Shown here piece after piece: positions 18,684-29,904 of a stretch of DNA of 32,905 nt. Within the stretch, counting starts at the first letter, position 1. Each line of letters starts with the position of its first letter. A program made the translations under genes and the position numbers. Origin of the DNA: Parasitella parasitica (lineage: Eukaryota > Mucoromycota > Mucoromycetes > Mucorales > Mucoraceae); the NCBI GenBank assembly GCA_025201805.1, contig MU619349.1:50258-83162 (forward strand). The letters are read 5' to 3'. Under the pieces are notes generated by a model. That model worked only from the letters and a program-made list of their open reading frames with translations, made no database searches and had not been told where the DNA came from.

Positions 18684-21061
18684 TTACTTGGCCTTGGCAG
18701 CCATTTCCTTTTTGTACTCTTGGATAAGGGTTTCTTGAACATGAGTTTGAACGGGCTGATGGTCCTTGTATTCCATGGAGAATTCACCCTTGCCTTGAGT
18801 AGCAGATCTCAACTCGGTTGAATAGCCAAACATGTCATTAAGAGGGACGTCAGCCGTAACGTTAAAGTAGTCCTCTTGGATTTCAGTATCAACGACTGTA
18901 CCCTTACGCTTGTTCAGGCCACCAATGACCGAACCTTGGAATTCAATAGGAGCAGTGATGGCAACGTTCATGATGGGTTCCAAAATAGTAGGTCTGGCCT
19001 TGGCAAATGCTTCGCTGAAGGCATTCTTAGTAGCAATACGGAAAGCCAATTCGCTGGAATCAACGGCATGAGAAGCACCGTCTTCCAACACCATGCGGAC
19101 GCCGTTAACAGGATGGCCAATCAAGGGGCCCTTATCAAGAGCATCGTTGAAACCCTTTTCACAAGCAGGAATAAAGTTGGTAGGAATGTTGCCACCAATA
19201 ACACGGTTATCGAATGCAGTATCCTTGCCGGTTTCTTCATCACGGACCATAGGTTCAAGTTGGCCAACAACACGACCGTATTGGCCAGAACCACCAGATT
19301 GCTTCTTGTGTGTGTAGTTGAACTTTGCAGGTTGTGTGATAGTTTCACGGAAGGCGACGCGAGGTTTACCGGTTAAGCATTCGACATTGTATTCACGCTT
19401 CATGCGTTCTACGTAGATTTGCAAATGAAGCTCGCCCATACCTGAAATAATGGTTTCTTTGGACTCGGCATCGACATGTACGCGGAAAGTAGGGTCTTCC
19501 TTTTGGAAACGGTTCAATGCCTTGGAGAAATTAGGGGATTCCTTGCCTTTGGGCATAAGAGAAAGAGAGATGACAGGTTCAGGAACAAACATGGACGTCA
19601 TGGTATACTGAAGGCTACCATCGGTGAAGGTGTCACCACTAGCACAGTCAACGCCAAACATAGCACCGATTTCACCAGCACCGAGCTCGTCAACATCTTC
19701 CATATCAGCAGCATGCATACGGACAAGACGGGGCACCTTGATCTTCTTGCCAGTCTTGACATTGGTAATGAATGAACCCTTCTTCAAAGAACCTTGGTAA
19801 ATACGCATATAAGTCAATTGACCGTAACGACCTTCTTCCAGTTTGAAAGCAAGGCCGACAAAAGGGCTGGTAGAATAGGGCTTCAAGTCAACCTTTTCCT
19901 CGCCTTTACTGATGTCCAAAGCGGTATTAGTTACTTCAGTGGGGTTGGGGAGATAGTCAATAACAGCATTCAGTAGGGGTTGCACGGCTGTGTTCTTGAA
20001 AGCAGAGCCCATCAGCACAGGTGTAAACTTTAGAGAAATAGTAGCACGACGAATAGCATCAACGAATTGCTCGGTGGTAGGCACCTCTTCCATCAAGTAG
20101 ATGTCCGCAATTTCATCATCCACATTAGCCAGCTGTTCAATCAATTCATGGCGCTTTTCGGTAGCAAGGGGCATCAAATCTTCGGGAATGTCACGCTCAA
20201 CCAAGTCTTGACCACTATCGCCTTCATTGTAGAACGCTTTCCATCGAATAAGGTCCACGACACCATTAAAGTTATCTTCTGAACCAATAGGGATTTGCAC
20301 AGCTGCAGCTGTCAATTTAAGCTTTTGTCGGAGTTGGTCAATAATACGGAACGGGTTGGCACCAGCACGATCCATCTTGTTGATAAAGGAAATACGGGGA
20401 ACATTATAACGACGCATCTGACGATCGACCGTGATCGTTTGAGATTGCACACCAGAAACAGAACATAAAATCATAACAGCACCATCCAACACACGCAACG
20501 CTCGCTCAACCTCAATAGTGAAATCAACATGGCCTAAGTCTCATGCGTTAGAGGAGAGATTCTCAGTCAATGTGCAAATTAAATGTTCAAACATACCCGG
20601 CGTATCAATAATATTGATATTGTTATCGCCCCAACTAGCATACGTAGCAGCTGATTGGATAGTAATACCCTTTTCTCTCTCTAAATCCATAGAATCCATC
20701 TTTGCTCCAACACCATCACGGCCACGCACATCATGGATTTCCTTGATACGACCAGTGTAATACAAAATACGTTCTGTACATGTTGTCTTTCCTGAATCAA
20801 TGTGAGCAGAGATACCAATGTTGCGAAGCTTTTTAAGTCGTTCCTGATTTTTTGTTCAGTATATCCTCCCATTGTACTTTGCAATTAAGCACTACTTACA
20901 AGATCTTTGGCTTCCGTTTCAGATGATTGCCAGCGACGGCTGAGGCCAATGGGTAAAAGTGACAAAGTGCTTGATGGTGTTGCCTGCACAAAGGAAGCAG
21001 TAGCAGCCTTAAAAGACACCTTTCCCGGAATACCTCCAAGCAAGGAACGTACAAACGACAT
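18684..21061 (-). CDS. MEF1: Mitochondrial elongation factor G
   Basis: Exons 20900-21061, 20597-20843 and 18684-20533 give 752 aa. Residues 1 to about 50 are Arg/Ser-rich with few acids ([20 protein letters not shown]), a mitochondrial presequence. The GTPase domain shows AHIDSGKTT (P-loop, about 67-75), [10 protein letters not shown] (switch I), DTPGHVDF with the second intron between G and H, and NKMDRAG. Then follow domain II ([22 protein letters not shown]), domain III ([15 protein letters not shown]), domain IV and the C-terminal domain ([16 protein letters not shown]-like GGLNKRKG). It catalyses GTP-driven ribosome translocation in mitochondria. Length fits yeast Mef1 (about 760 aa). 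Both introns (63 and 56 nt) are in phase. The gene is intact; the promoter abuts the assembly gap at 21118. Confidence 0.95.
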
Positions 21062-21117
21062 GGTACGAATAATAAGGGTCCTGTAAATGCAATACAAGAG
21101 AGAAAGAAAGAAAGAAA

Positions 21118-21127
21118 NNNNNNNNNN

Positions 21128-21190
<63 letters not shown>
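21118..21190. repeat. Assembly gap (10 N) beside a 63-A run
   Basis: Ten N's at 21118-21127 are followed by 63 consecutive A's, preceded by GAAA repeats. True length here is unknown. It lies in the promoter of the EF-G gene. Confidence 0.95.
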
Positions 21191-21192
<2 letters not shown>

Positions 21193-21351
21193 TGGGGGCA
21201 TGTCAAATTAAAGCATACAGGGGGAGGCAGCCGGGAAAGGAAAGTGACGGTTCGAATAGGTTCCTTTCTGGATTGCTACACTTTACATGTCGTATGTCAA
21301 GCAGCACTAGAAGATTTTTATTGGTATTTACAGACATGTCACTAAAAAGGA

Positions 21352-22815
21352 TTATTCGCTAGGCTTGTTGAGGACATTTATAGAATGGCCAACAACAAGC
21401 ACAGCTGGTGCTCGGATTTCTTTTTCTTCGACTAGACTAGCCATTGACTCTACTGTTCCAAACACAGTACGCTCTTCAGGACAGTTGGCATTTTCGATCC
21501 AGCAAACTGGGACATCTTGCGGATACAACCTATCCATCAGCATCAAACGCAGTTCGGATGCTCTACCAACAGCCATTAGAACCACCAGGGTTTGCGTTGA
21601 TCCAAACACAGGCAGGTCAGGCATAGATCCTTTGGTGCCTCGTCCAGTGGTAATGATGACTTGATCGGAAACGCCTCTGAATGTAACAGGGATCATGGCA
21701 GCCATTGGGGCAGAAAAAGCACTTGAAATGCCAGCAATTAATTCTGGCTCATATCCATGCTTACGGAACCAGATGATTTCCTCGCCGCCTCTTCCAAACA
21801 ACAGTGGGTCGCCAATCTTGAGCCTGACAACATGCAACCCCTTCTCGAGGCCATCCAGGCACCACTGCATTAGCTCCTCCTGTGCTTCGTCTGATTTGCC
21901 AGTAAATTTACGAGCAATGCGCAACTCGCCCTGCACTAGATCCAAAATTTGACTAGGAATCAATCGATCGCTAATGACTAAATCAGCTTCCTCTAAAAGA
22001 CGCTTGGCCTTCACCGTTATCAATTCTGGATCGCCCGGTCCACCGCCAATCAAGGCAATACGAGGCTTCTTGTTTGATGACACAATAGCATCAATGTCGG
22101 GTACGCCGCCCACAATGAAATATTCCTTCAATTTGTCAAAGGCAGCCTCTTGCTGCTCTTGTGTCTTGAGGTCATTCAATCGAACCATGCCCTTCAATCC
22201 CCATTTATCGCAGACCTTGGTAACCCAAGTCATACGCTTGCCTGAATTCTTCATTTCGGGCTCCCATTCTCTTACTTTGGCACGCAGTTTGCCCATCATT
22301 TGGATCGTGTCGCCCATATGGTCTGGCAATGCATTGGCAGCAGCTACACGAACCATGTTTGCCAGCTTGGGCCCTTTGCCGTTAGTGGAAACTGCGATTT
22401 GAAGAGGCCCATCACGATGTTGAGACATAAAGTAAAAATCACACATGGGAGGTACATCGGCAACGTTCACAGGAATACGTCTGTCGCGACACAAGTTGCC
22501 AATTCTTAGTGATTCTTCGTGATCGTCTAAAGCTGTCAAAACCATGTCCACACCTTCCAAATCGCCGTCGATGAAGTTGCGATCTCTCCACTCCACTTCT
22601 TTGTTCTCAATACGAAATTTAACCTCCTCGTGGAGCCCTGCTTCAGGAGACACAACAATGACTTGGGCATCAGCGATCTTGAGAGAAACGATGCGTTGGG
22701 CAGCAACGTTGCCGCCGCCTACGATGAGGACTCTTTTGTCTGCAATCTGATAAGCAACCACAAGAGACCCGCCGCCTTGAATTGTTTCAAAGTTAGGCGT
22801 ATTTATTTCAGACAT
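21352..22815 (-). CDS. Siroheme synthase: precorrin-2 dehydrogenase fused to uroporphyrinogen-III methyltransferase
   Basis: Single exon, 487 aa from ATG 22815 (MSEINTPNFE). An upstream in-frame ATG at 22887 would add 24 aa, but those codons look like the pyrimidine-rich leader. Residues about 20-160 are a Met8-type NAD-binding domain (KRVLIVGGGNVAAQR at about 27-41, NVADVPPMCDFYFMS), giving precorrin-2 oxidation and ferrochelation. From about 250 comes the methyltransferase (RIALIGGGPGDPELITVKA, RLKIGDPLLFGRGGEE, VTFRGVSDQVIITTGRG), SAM-dependent like Met1/CobA. Together they make siroheme for sulfite (and possibly nitrite) reductase. The domain order is as in bacterial CysG; baker's yeast has two separate proteins. 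No frame breaks. Confidence 0.92.
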   Translation of the reverse strand: MSEINTPNFETIQGGGSLVVAYQIADKRVLIVGGGNVAAQRIVSLKIADAQVIVVSPEAGLHEEVKFRIENKEVEWRDRNFIDGDLEGVDMVLTALDDHEESLRIGNLCRDRRIPVNVADVPPMCDFYFMSQHRDGPLQIAVSTNGKGPKLANMVRVAAANALPDHMGDTIQMMGKLRAKVREWEPEMKNSGKRMTWVTKVCDKWGLKGMVRLNDLKTQEQQEAAFDKLKEYFIVGGVPDIDAIVSSNKKPRIALIGGGPGDPELITVKAKRLLEEADLVISDRLIPSQILDLVQGELRIARKFTGKSDEAQEELMQWCLDGLEKGLHVVRLKIGDPLLFGRGGEEIIWFRKHGYEPELIAGISSAFSAPMAAMIPVTFRGVSDQVIITTGRGTKGSMPDLPVFGSTQTLVVLMAVGRASELRLMLMDRLYPQDVPVCWIENANCPEERTVFGTVESMASLVEEKEIRAPAVLVVGHSINVLNKPSE

Positions 22816-25499
22816 GAGTGATGTGTGTTTGTAAGAACAAGAGGGAAATGAATAAAAAGATGAGATATGGAAAGTGATGATGGCCAACTAGAGTCCAGAA
22901 AAGCAAATGATGTGCTTTATCGGAGATTGTCCTTCCCATGCAGTATTTACCACTCTGCGGTATTTCTTAGACTCCTCAGTTATATACAGTCTCTTCAAGG
23001 TTTCTGGGGAAAAAAAGTTCAAGTAAATGACAGATGTCACGGTGTTTGTGATAATATATTAGGGTTTCTGACAAAGCTAAGAAGTTTCCGAGAGAAGTGA
23101 AATGTCTGCCTAAGGATATTTCAAGTAGATACATAAAGTATTAAATAAGCTTAAATATTTAGACAAGTCTATAGAATTACAAAGGTATTTAAACTAACTT
23201 ACAAAACCATCCAAGTATCAAAGTATCAAAGTGCATACTTCAGTAAGGCATGAAGTTGTACGTATCTATCAAATTATGCATTTACACAATGGCAGTTTAT
23301 CCCTGAATCTAAGTTTAAACCAACCACTTCATTTTGTTTTCTCCTTCAACTACATGTCTTTTCAAAAATCATGGCATGTTCAGGCAAATGCCAATCTCTA
23401 TTTTTCTAACTTTGCATTATCATTTTATGCTGATCTGTCAAGTCAGCATATCCAACATCAAAAAAGAATATGCAGTCAGGACTCGTTATAACGGACGGGT
23501 TGGTGTACAGAAATGTGTTTGGTATAGCGATACTCTACAGTACAGTGTCTGGTACCTGGAATCTACCAGAAGCTTATATGAACCTTAGCGTTTGTTAGTA
23601 AAATTACCCTCAACCTTAATCCCAACCTCCAGATTACTTTCTATTTTACATGTTTGGCATTAGAATTACAAAAAAAGGAAATCATGAACTGAAAATAAGT
23701 ATTATTATAAGCAACAATCGCAATAGGGCTTCTCTGTCACTAGCAATTAGCGGCTTTTGTGAATTATTCACAAATAACAAGAGGTTATTACAGCAAAAGA
23801 TTGTATTCATTAATTATCTTCTTCTGCTTCCAACTCAATGAGCCACATCATTTTATTATGAAGAAGCGTATACTTGTGGCATCAAAAATACTTACTTTAT
23901 AGAGCTGCGCCATGTATTAGAATTGATATTGGCGTAGTATTATCTTCAGATAGATGGTTTTTACAGCTAAAAAATCAAGAACTTTAGCTTTGTGTGCCAT
24001 TTTTTGATTGATTTTCATAATCAAAGATGCCCTGAAAACACCAGAAATAGTATCCATTGAGAAACAACTATATTATATATGATTTTGGTGCAATTTGAGC
24101 ATGATTTTTTTTTTCGATGCAAAATCATGGATTTTTTCGATTTTTTCCTTGTATCCACACATCCGAAATCATCGGTTATGCATTATTCTCGATTTTGACC
24201 TCAAAAATGCAAATTTCTACTATATCATATATTAGAGGAAAATGATCGTAAAAGGTCATTCCTTGATCTGAAAGACTAGAAATGCGCCCTCCATAAGCAA
24301 AATATTGACTTTTCCCTCTTGATCTGCTTTTGAGGTTTTCTTAGCAAAACTTCTTCCATAAGCATACGGGGATTATGAAATGATACCATCGTGTAGAGCG
24401 CCCAAAAATACAGCTATTATCATAGACTGACAGCCGTGGTATGTATAGTATCAGAAGATGATATCTTGCCTTAAAAAAGTAATTTTGTCTTCGAATTTGC
24501 CAAATCGAGTTTTTGGAAGAATTATTCCTTTCTGATTTTGGACTCATTAATTCTCCGCTATCAAAGAAAAATGGTATTTTTTTTTTGAAGAAAGCAATAG
24601 CTTACCCAGTTCAAAAGGAAAACAATTGAAACTTAATTTATTTAAATGATGTGTTTCTTGGCTCTCCAATGGTAGTACTTATGTCTGTACCTGACCTGAC
24701 GAGCTCACGCTCTGATTTTGAAAAATAGTTTCCCGAAAAAAGCCAGTAAAGACGCTACCTTCATCTGATATTAACTTGAAAAAAGTACAATTGCTTGCTC
24801 TAAGCTATGCAAATTTGCAATAAAAAGGTGCCTTATAGTCTAATGCATTACTTTGGATTACTTGTTTTTGTGCTTGAGATTTCCAAACATTGTTTTATTA
24901 CAGTTTTTGTCTTTTTTTCTGACAGTAACACACTGAAGTTCGCGTAGACCCAAAAAAAACAGGCACCTAATAGTACTGTATCTACGCTGGCTTTACAAAG
25001 ACTCAAACTTTTGAACTGTTCCAATACAATTATGGAAAAGATGGCACAGGTTTGACTAGCTTTCCTACTGTGCAACTGGATATACAGAACCCAGCTTAGT
25101 ACTTGTCTGACAAGACCTTTTACACTAGAAGACGCCAGGTCAACTGAAGGTATAAGAAATTGCCAGAGAAAAGGAAACAATCTGCCACCAGGATAACACA
25201 CTCATTCATAACAAATTATCTGCATAGAATCTCACGAAATCTCAAGGACATAAATGTGTTTATCTTCAACTTTCTCTCCATTCCTGAATCCAATTAAAGG
25301 TTTTTGATCCAAAGTCAACAGACACATTTACACCCAGAATCACAAATGCTTGTCATTAGACAACCGTAGCCTTTTTCAAAAATTACCTTTAACTTAAAGA
25401 CAATATATTTTTTCTTGTATTTTCACTATGAATGAACAAAGCAATTACTCTTTTTCTCTAAATATGGAAATGAGGCAATCTACAACCTACCATGAACCT
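22816..25499. other. Gene-poor AT-rich island
   Basis: About 2.7 kb with no supported gene. The first 70 nt are the leader of the siroheme gene (minus strand). A possible single pogo/Tigger-like end (CAGTCAGGACTCGTTATAAC, 23473-23492) is seen with no partner. Frames at 23231-23588 (+), 24341-24547 (-) and 24848-25201 (-) have no recognised domain. Together with the LINE fragment to the right this looks like decayed repeat DNA. Confidence 0.5.
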
Positions 25500-27075
25500 A
25501 ATCTTCATCAATCATCTTTTGGATGTCGAGTCGGATAGAGCTCAGTATGGAGGAGGGCACAAAGGGTTGTTGGTTGAAAGCTAAACGATAGTGAGCCTTC
25601 CAAATATTAGCCATCGTGAGAAGAACTATGAGATGAGAGGGGGCCTGGGGCTTTTGACTATATCGAATGGGATAAAAATCGAGGGAGAGGAGAGAAGTTT
25701 GAACGTCTTTGACATCGACCGTGGGCCAAAGGAATTCTGTGATAATATTCTGCCATACGAGAGCTTTGGGGGTGCAGGAGAACAGAAAATGATCAACAGA
25801 ATCAATGGTACTGACAAAGACCTACCATAATGCATTTGAGGATCCGGTTTTAGCTTCCGGATAAAGGTAGCGACAAAATTACTTCTTTGTTGTGTGTGCT
25901 TTGTATAAGCGGAAAACCAAGGTATATCAGCGGTTCAGGATCGTGGGCGGTATGCAGTTGCTGGATGCGCATTTCCTGCAGTTTTCGGTTCCAGAACCGG
26001 CCAGTATCTCGACCTTGTGGAATCGAGCATTTGAGGCTCGATAAAACAGGTCCATGTAATATTTTAGAAGACGTAGATCTTGTCGATCGTGCACAAATAC
26101 TAGAGCATCATCTACATAACAGAGAATCTTGGTGGTGATTAAAGCAGGAGCGGCTGACGTATGTTGCGATTGCACTTGGTATCCGTGGAAATCAGGATCT
26201 TGAAGGATACTTTGTAAAAAAGGGTTCAAACGCCAAATCGTAGCAGATGCATGAAAAAGGGTCTCCTTGCTTAAAACCACGCAGCTTTCGCACTTCTTCT
26301 GTAAAATATCCATTGATATTTATACGGATGCGGTTCAAGGCCATGAGATTGTAGAGACATTGGACGATACTAGGAGGAAATCCAAAACGGTTGAGGACAG
26401 CTCGGAAGTATGCCAGGTTGACCCGGTCATAGGCCTTCTTTTGATCGAGGAGGAGACCTATATCTTTGTCAAGGAAGGCCATAGAGTCACTCTGTTCAGC
26501 AATGGTCCATCGGCGCTCTGCATCCTCCATAATGATTTGACAGCGTAAACCATTTTCTGCCTGGTATAAAGCCAATTTGATTCTCATTAAATCAGCTTGG
26601 GAGAGACTGTCATCATCTGTTGGTTCAGCACCTTTGTGAAGCATTTGTAATCACAGTTCGCAAGACTGAGAGGGCGATAGTTGCCCATGGCCTTTGGAAT
26701 CACCTTTTTTTTCTTCAAAAGCGTCATGATGGAATCATTCCACGAGCCGAGAAAGATCGCCTGATCCAGTGCATCATTGAAGACTTTCAATATCAATGGC
26801 TTGTAAGGAGGGTAGCGCATAACAAGGTTCAGAATTTCGAATGGGAGACCGTCAGACCCAGGACTAGAGTGACGAGGGGATGACTTGAGTATCTCCAAGA
26901 TATTATCGAAGTCGATCTCTGAGGTCAGTAAAGAACGATCATCTGAATCGAGGTGAACTTCAGCTGGGATAGCCGAAAGAAGCTCTTGGATGACTGTGGG
27001 ATCGACGACATCTGGCTGGAATAAGTCTGTATAGTGCTCCTGTGCATCGCCGGTGCTGGGATGATAAGCGTATCA
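25500..27075 (-). pseudogene. Truncated, frameshifted LINE (non-LTR) reverse transcriptase
   Basis: Minus-strand fragments in all frames read as one non-LTR reverse transcriptase. In order: EHYTDLFQP (about 27040), SSPGSDGLPFEIL, NYRPLSLANCDYKCFTKVL, LLLDQKKAYDRVN (about 26430-26450), GFKQGDPFS (about 26255-26281), the catalytic CYVDDALVFV (about 26105-26125) and then a thumb-like region (FVATFIRKLKP...YGRSLSV) to about 25520. Several frameshifts and stops break it, the endonuclease part is missing at the 5' (high-coordinate) end, and RNase H is not seen. The motif order resembles L1/Tx1-type elements. It ends about 200 bp from the RIX1 start codon. Non-functional. Confidence 0.82.
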
Positions 27076-27284
27076 TCGACCATGGTGTAAATACATCATG
27101 CACTTTATCGACTGCTTTTCATACCTTGTGGCTTTCCGAACTTCAGAAGTGAATGTATTTCTTTTTTTTTTTTTTTTGTATGTGGTGTGTATATGTGTGT
27201 TCTTGGTTTACTTGATAGATACAACAGATACACACATCAAACAAACAAACGACCGAAAATTACTACACACTAATACAACAACTA
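27076..27284. promoter_or_regulatory. RIX1 promoter region
   Basis: Only about 200 bp separates the LINE fragment from the RIX1 ATG. It holds a T run (27162-27177), GT-rich sequence and CAAACAAACAAAC, then an A/C-rich leader. Unlike other genes here it has no long pyrimidine stretch next to the ATG. Confidence 0.35.
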
Positions 27285-29712
27285 ATGTCTTTTCAGCTAA
27301 AGTCGAGCACCAAAAATGCACATTTACTAAGCAGTGTTATTAGTCTGTACATGTCAAATGACGATGTGATCCATCAAAACTTGTCTTTTATTCTGGACAC
27401 TATTGTCAACCATCGCCTCTTTCATGAAACGTTCAGCGATGAACCTAATGAAGAGCTAGCAGCAGTGTATAGAAAGTGGACTGTGCGGTTGAATGCGCTC
27501 TTGCAGTCTAAAAATTCGGCTGCTCGCTGGTGTGGCATCACACTTGTACGAGCTACATGTGAAAACTCGCACCATTTACTTGTTGCAAATGCAAAGACAT
27601 GGAGCGCACAATTGCTGGGTTTTGTTGGAAAAGTAACAGAGCCTGTTGCTATTCACCAAGATTGCATAAAAACGCTTTCATTCTTGTTTTCGTACACAAT
27701 TGACAAGCCTGAATTGCAGAGAGAAGTTGCCACGCCGAATTTACAACGCTACAACCAACTTTTGCTTCAATTGGGCCGCAAGCAAGATTTATTGGATACA
27801 GTGCTTTATGCATTAACGGTCAATGTGAAAACCTTTCCTGCCACCGCCAGACATATATCAGACCAATGCCTCCAGCTTTGCCTGTCTTGTTTGGATGGAT
27901 CACGGGACTTGGATGACAAGACTATGAAAGAGGCTAATAAATGCCTGGCTTCGTTATACAATGCTAGTAGCAAATCTATGATGGCAGAGCAGTGGGCAGA
28001 CGGTGTCTCTCGCCTGATTGGGTCAGTGCATGAATGTTTGAATAGACTCTTTGACTCTGTGGATGAGGAAACTCAAGAGACCGAATTGCCAAAACCATAT
28101 CCCTTCCTTGCTGTGTCAACAGATTACGTCGATGCTTTCCCGGTTTTAGTAAAGCGTATTCAGCTCGTTCAAGATTGCATCTGTACCTTTTTGACGTAAG
28201 TTTGATACTGATTATCGAAAAGCTCGGCTAACGTGGTGCTGCATTAATATAGAACTTCGACTCCAATTGTTGTTGGTGTCCCTGTCGTGCCTCTAGTTGA
28301 CCTTATCTGCCGTATTTACAATGTTTATGAAGGATCACTGGCAAGTCGTCCTGTGTGATATGAAGACGTTGGTTGAAGCTAACAGCTTATTTTCCTCATA
28401 GATGAGAGACTACAAGGACAAGAGTGAGTTTGTCTCATTGATGATGTGCCTTCCTTCCATTCACTTGAGCACAAGTAAACTGCTTGCTAGTCTGTTGTAT
28501 TGGTAGGTATCAGATCATCAATCATTAATTAAAAAAAAAAAACCTGACACAATTGACAGTTCAGGGCAAGAAATGATGCGATACAGCAAACTATTCTCGA
28601 GAATCCTACTGCGTCTTTTAAGCGAGCACAAGCAGAAACGAGCATTGAAAACTTCTGTATACAAGCTAATTGGTCTGTGCTTGCAGAAATGTGGTTATGT
28701 ATTTGCAGAAATTATCCACAAACCATTGATTGCATCGATTGTGGAAGATTTGCAGATAATAGAAAAAAAATCTGCTAGCTTTGCTGTTGCAAACACCCAG
28801 CAAAAGAAATCACACAAAAAGAGAAGAACTGACGTAACCAATTCTGACGCTTTATCAAGTAAACTTGTCTCTGCAGCCTCTACAGAAGTTCAGATTTCAG
28901 CTCTGCAAACGCTCGCTGCACTTTTAGAGGTCTTTGGATTTGCTATGGAGAATGGCCAGAGAGCCTCTGTAGATAGTACTGTATTAGGCAGACTTATTCA
29001 AATCATTCAGCCTACCGATATGACTGATGAGGAGGTCATTTTGGTCAAAGCTGAACTTTACCAATGCTTAATCTCGTCTGTGACACATCCCATCGAAACT
29101 CAAGCCAGCATTCTGCCTCATTCATCTCGCCTCTTTTCAGCTGGTATTAATGATCAGTCTCATCAGCTTCAAGCCATTTGTAAGAAGGGCTTGAGTATAT
29201 GCGATCTTATCATGCATTCTAGGCTGCCTCCCATTCAACGTGTATTGCCAAAGTCTTCTCCTGCTACTATCATCACAGCTCAAGAGACTGTGGACAATGA
29301 TGAAAAATATGGCGTCAAAGAGGAGCAAAAAAAACTTGTCGACGAAAACATCATCATGGAAGAACAAAAGGACACTGTTATTGAAAAGGCGGTGCAAAAA
29401 GTCGCCGCTGTTCAATCTGCCAATGTGCCAATCATGTCTGTCACTTTACCGCCCGTTGTTGAAAAGGCTACAGTAGAGATCTCCCAGGAAATTACTGTGC
29501 AAGAAACGCCTGCTCCTGTGTTCAAACCCGCCATATTGGAGCCAGTCATCGAAAAGCAGCAAACCACGGAAATAGCCATCTCCACGGCATCTATAGCACA
29601 TGCTCCTTCCAAAGAAATTCCATCGGCAAAAGCAGATGATGACATGGATATGGACATGGAAATGCCAATGATTGACATGGCTGGACCTGACAGCGACGAT
29701 GATGATGAATAA
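27285..29712 (+). CDS. RIX1: Pre-rRNA-processing protein RIX1/PELP1 homologue
   Basis: Exons 27285-28195, 28253-28340, 28402-28502 and 28560-29712 give 750 aa. The N-terminal 300 aa form the RIX1/PELP1 helical repeat domain, with the typical SKNSAARWCGITLVRA block near residue 80. The middle continues the repeats (EMMRYSKLFSRILLRLLSEH, CLQKCGYVFAEI), followed by a basic nuclear signal (QKKSHKKRRTD). The last 200 aa are low-complexity and acidic, ending in a DMDMDMEMPM and DSDDDDE tail as in PELP1 relatives. RIX1 works with Ipi1 and Ipi3 and the Rea1 ATPase in 60S subunit maturation, in the nucleus. Intron 2 starts with GC (GCAAGT), a GC-AG intron; GTGTGA at 28352 would also keep phase but is a weaker donor. 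All exons are in phase. Confidence 0.88.
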
Positions 29713-29904
29713 ATGTAATCGTAAATGGTAGTACAGTATATGATAGATCTTTTTTTTGTTGATGAATAAATATTCCATCCAAGCGCTTATTTAAAAACAA
29801 AAGCTTATAAATTGCAACATGTTTAAACAAGAACTCTGCCCTTCTTTTTTTCTTCAAATTTCGCCCCCCTCCCCCCTCCCGCCTCCTCTTTCAAAGCTGA
29901 CAAA
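29713..29904 (+). promoter_or_regulatory. Squalene synthase promoter and leader
   Basis: 192 bp from the RIX1 stop to the squalene synthase ATG. The last 70 nt are strongly pyrimidine-rich (C/T runs at 29840-29890), then CAAA before ATG. Confidence 0.5.

Noticed and set aside
18876-20282. Several plus-strand ORFs opposite EF-G
   Set aside because: Antisense shadows of a strongly conserved gene.
21240-21265. GGTTCGAAT resembling a tRNA T-loop
   Set aside because: No acceptor stem, anticodon arm or A box can be formed around it.
24848-25201. Minus-strand 117-codon frame
   Set aside because: No recognisable motif and surrounded by decayed DNA; may be a transposon remnant but cannot be supported.
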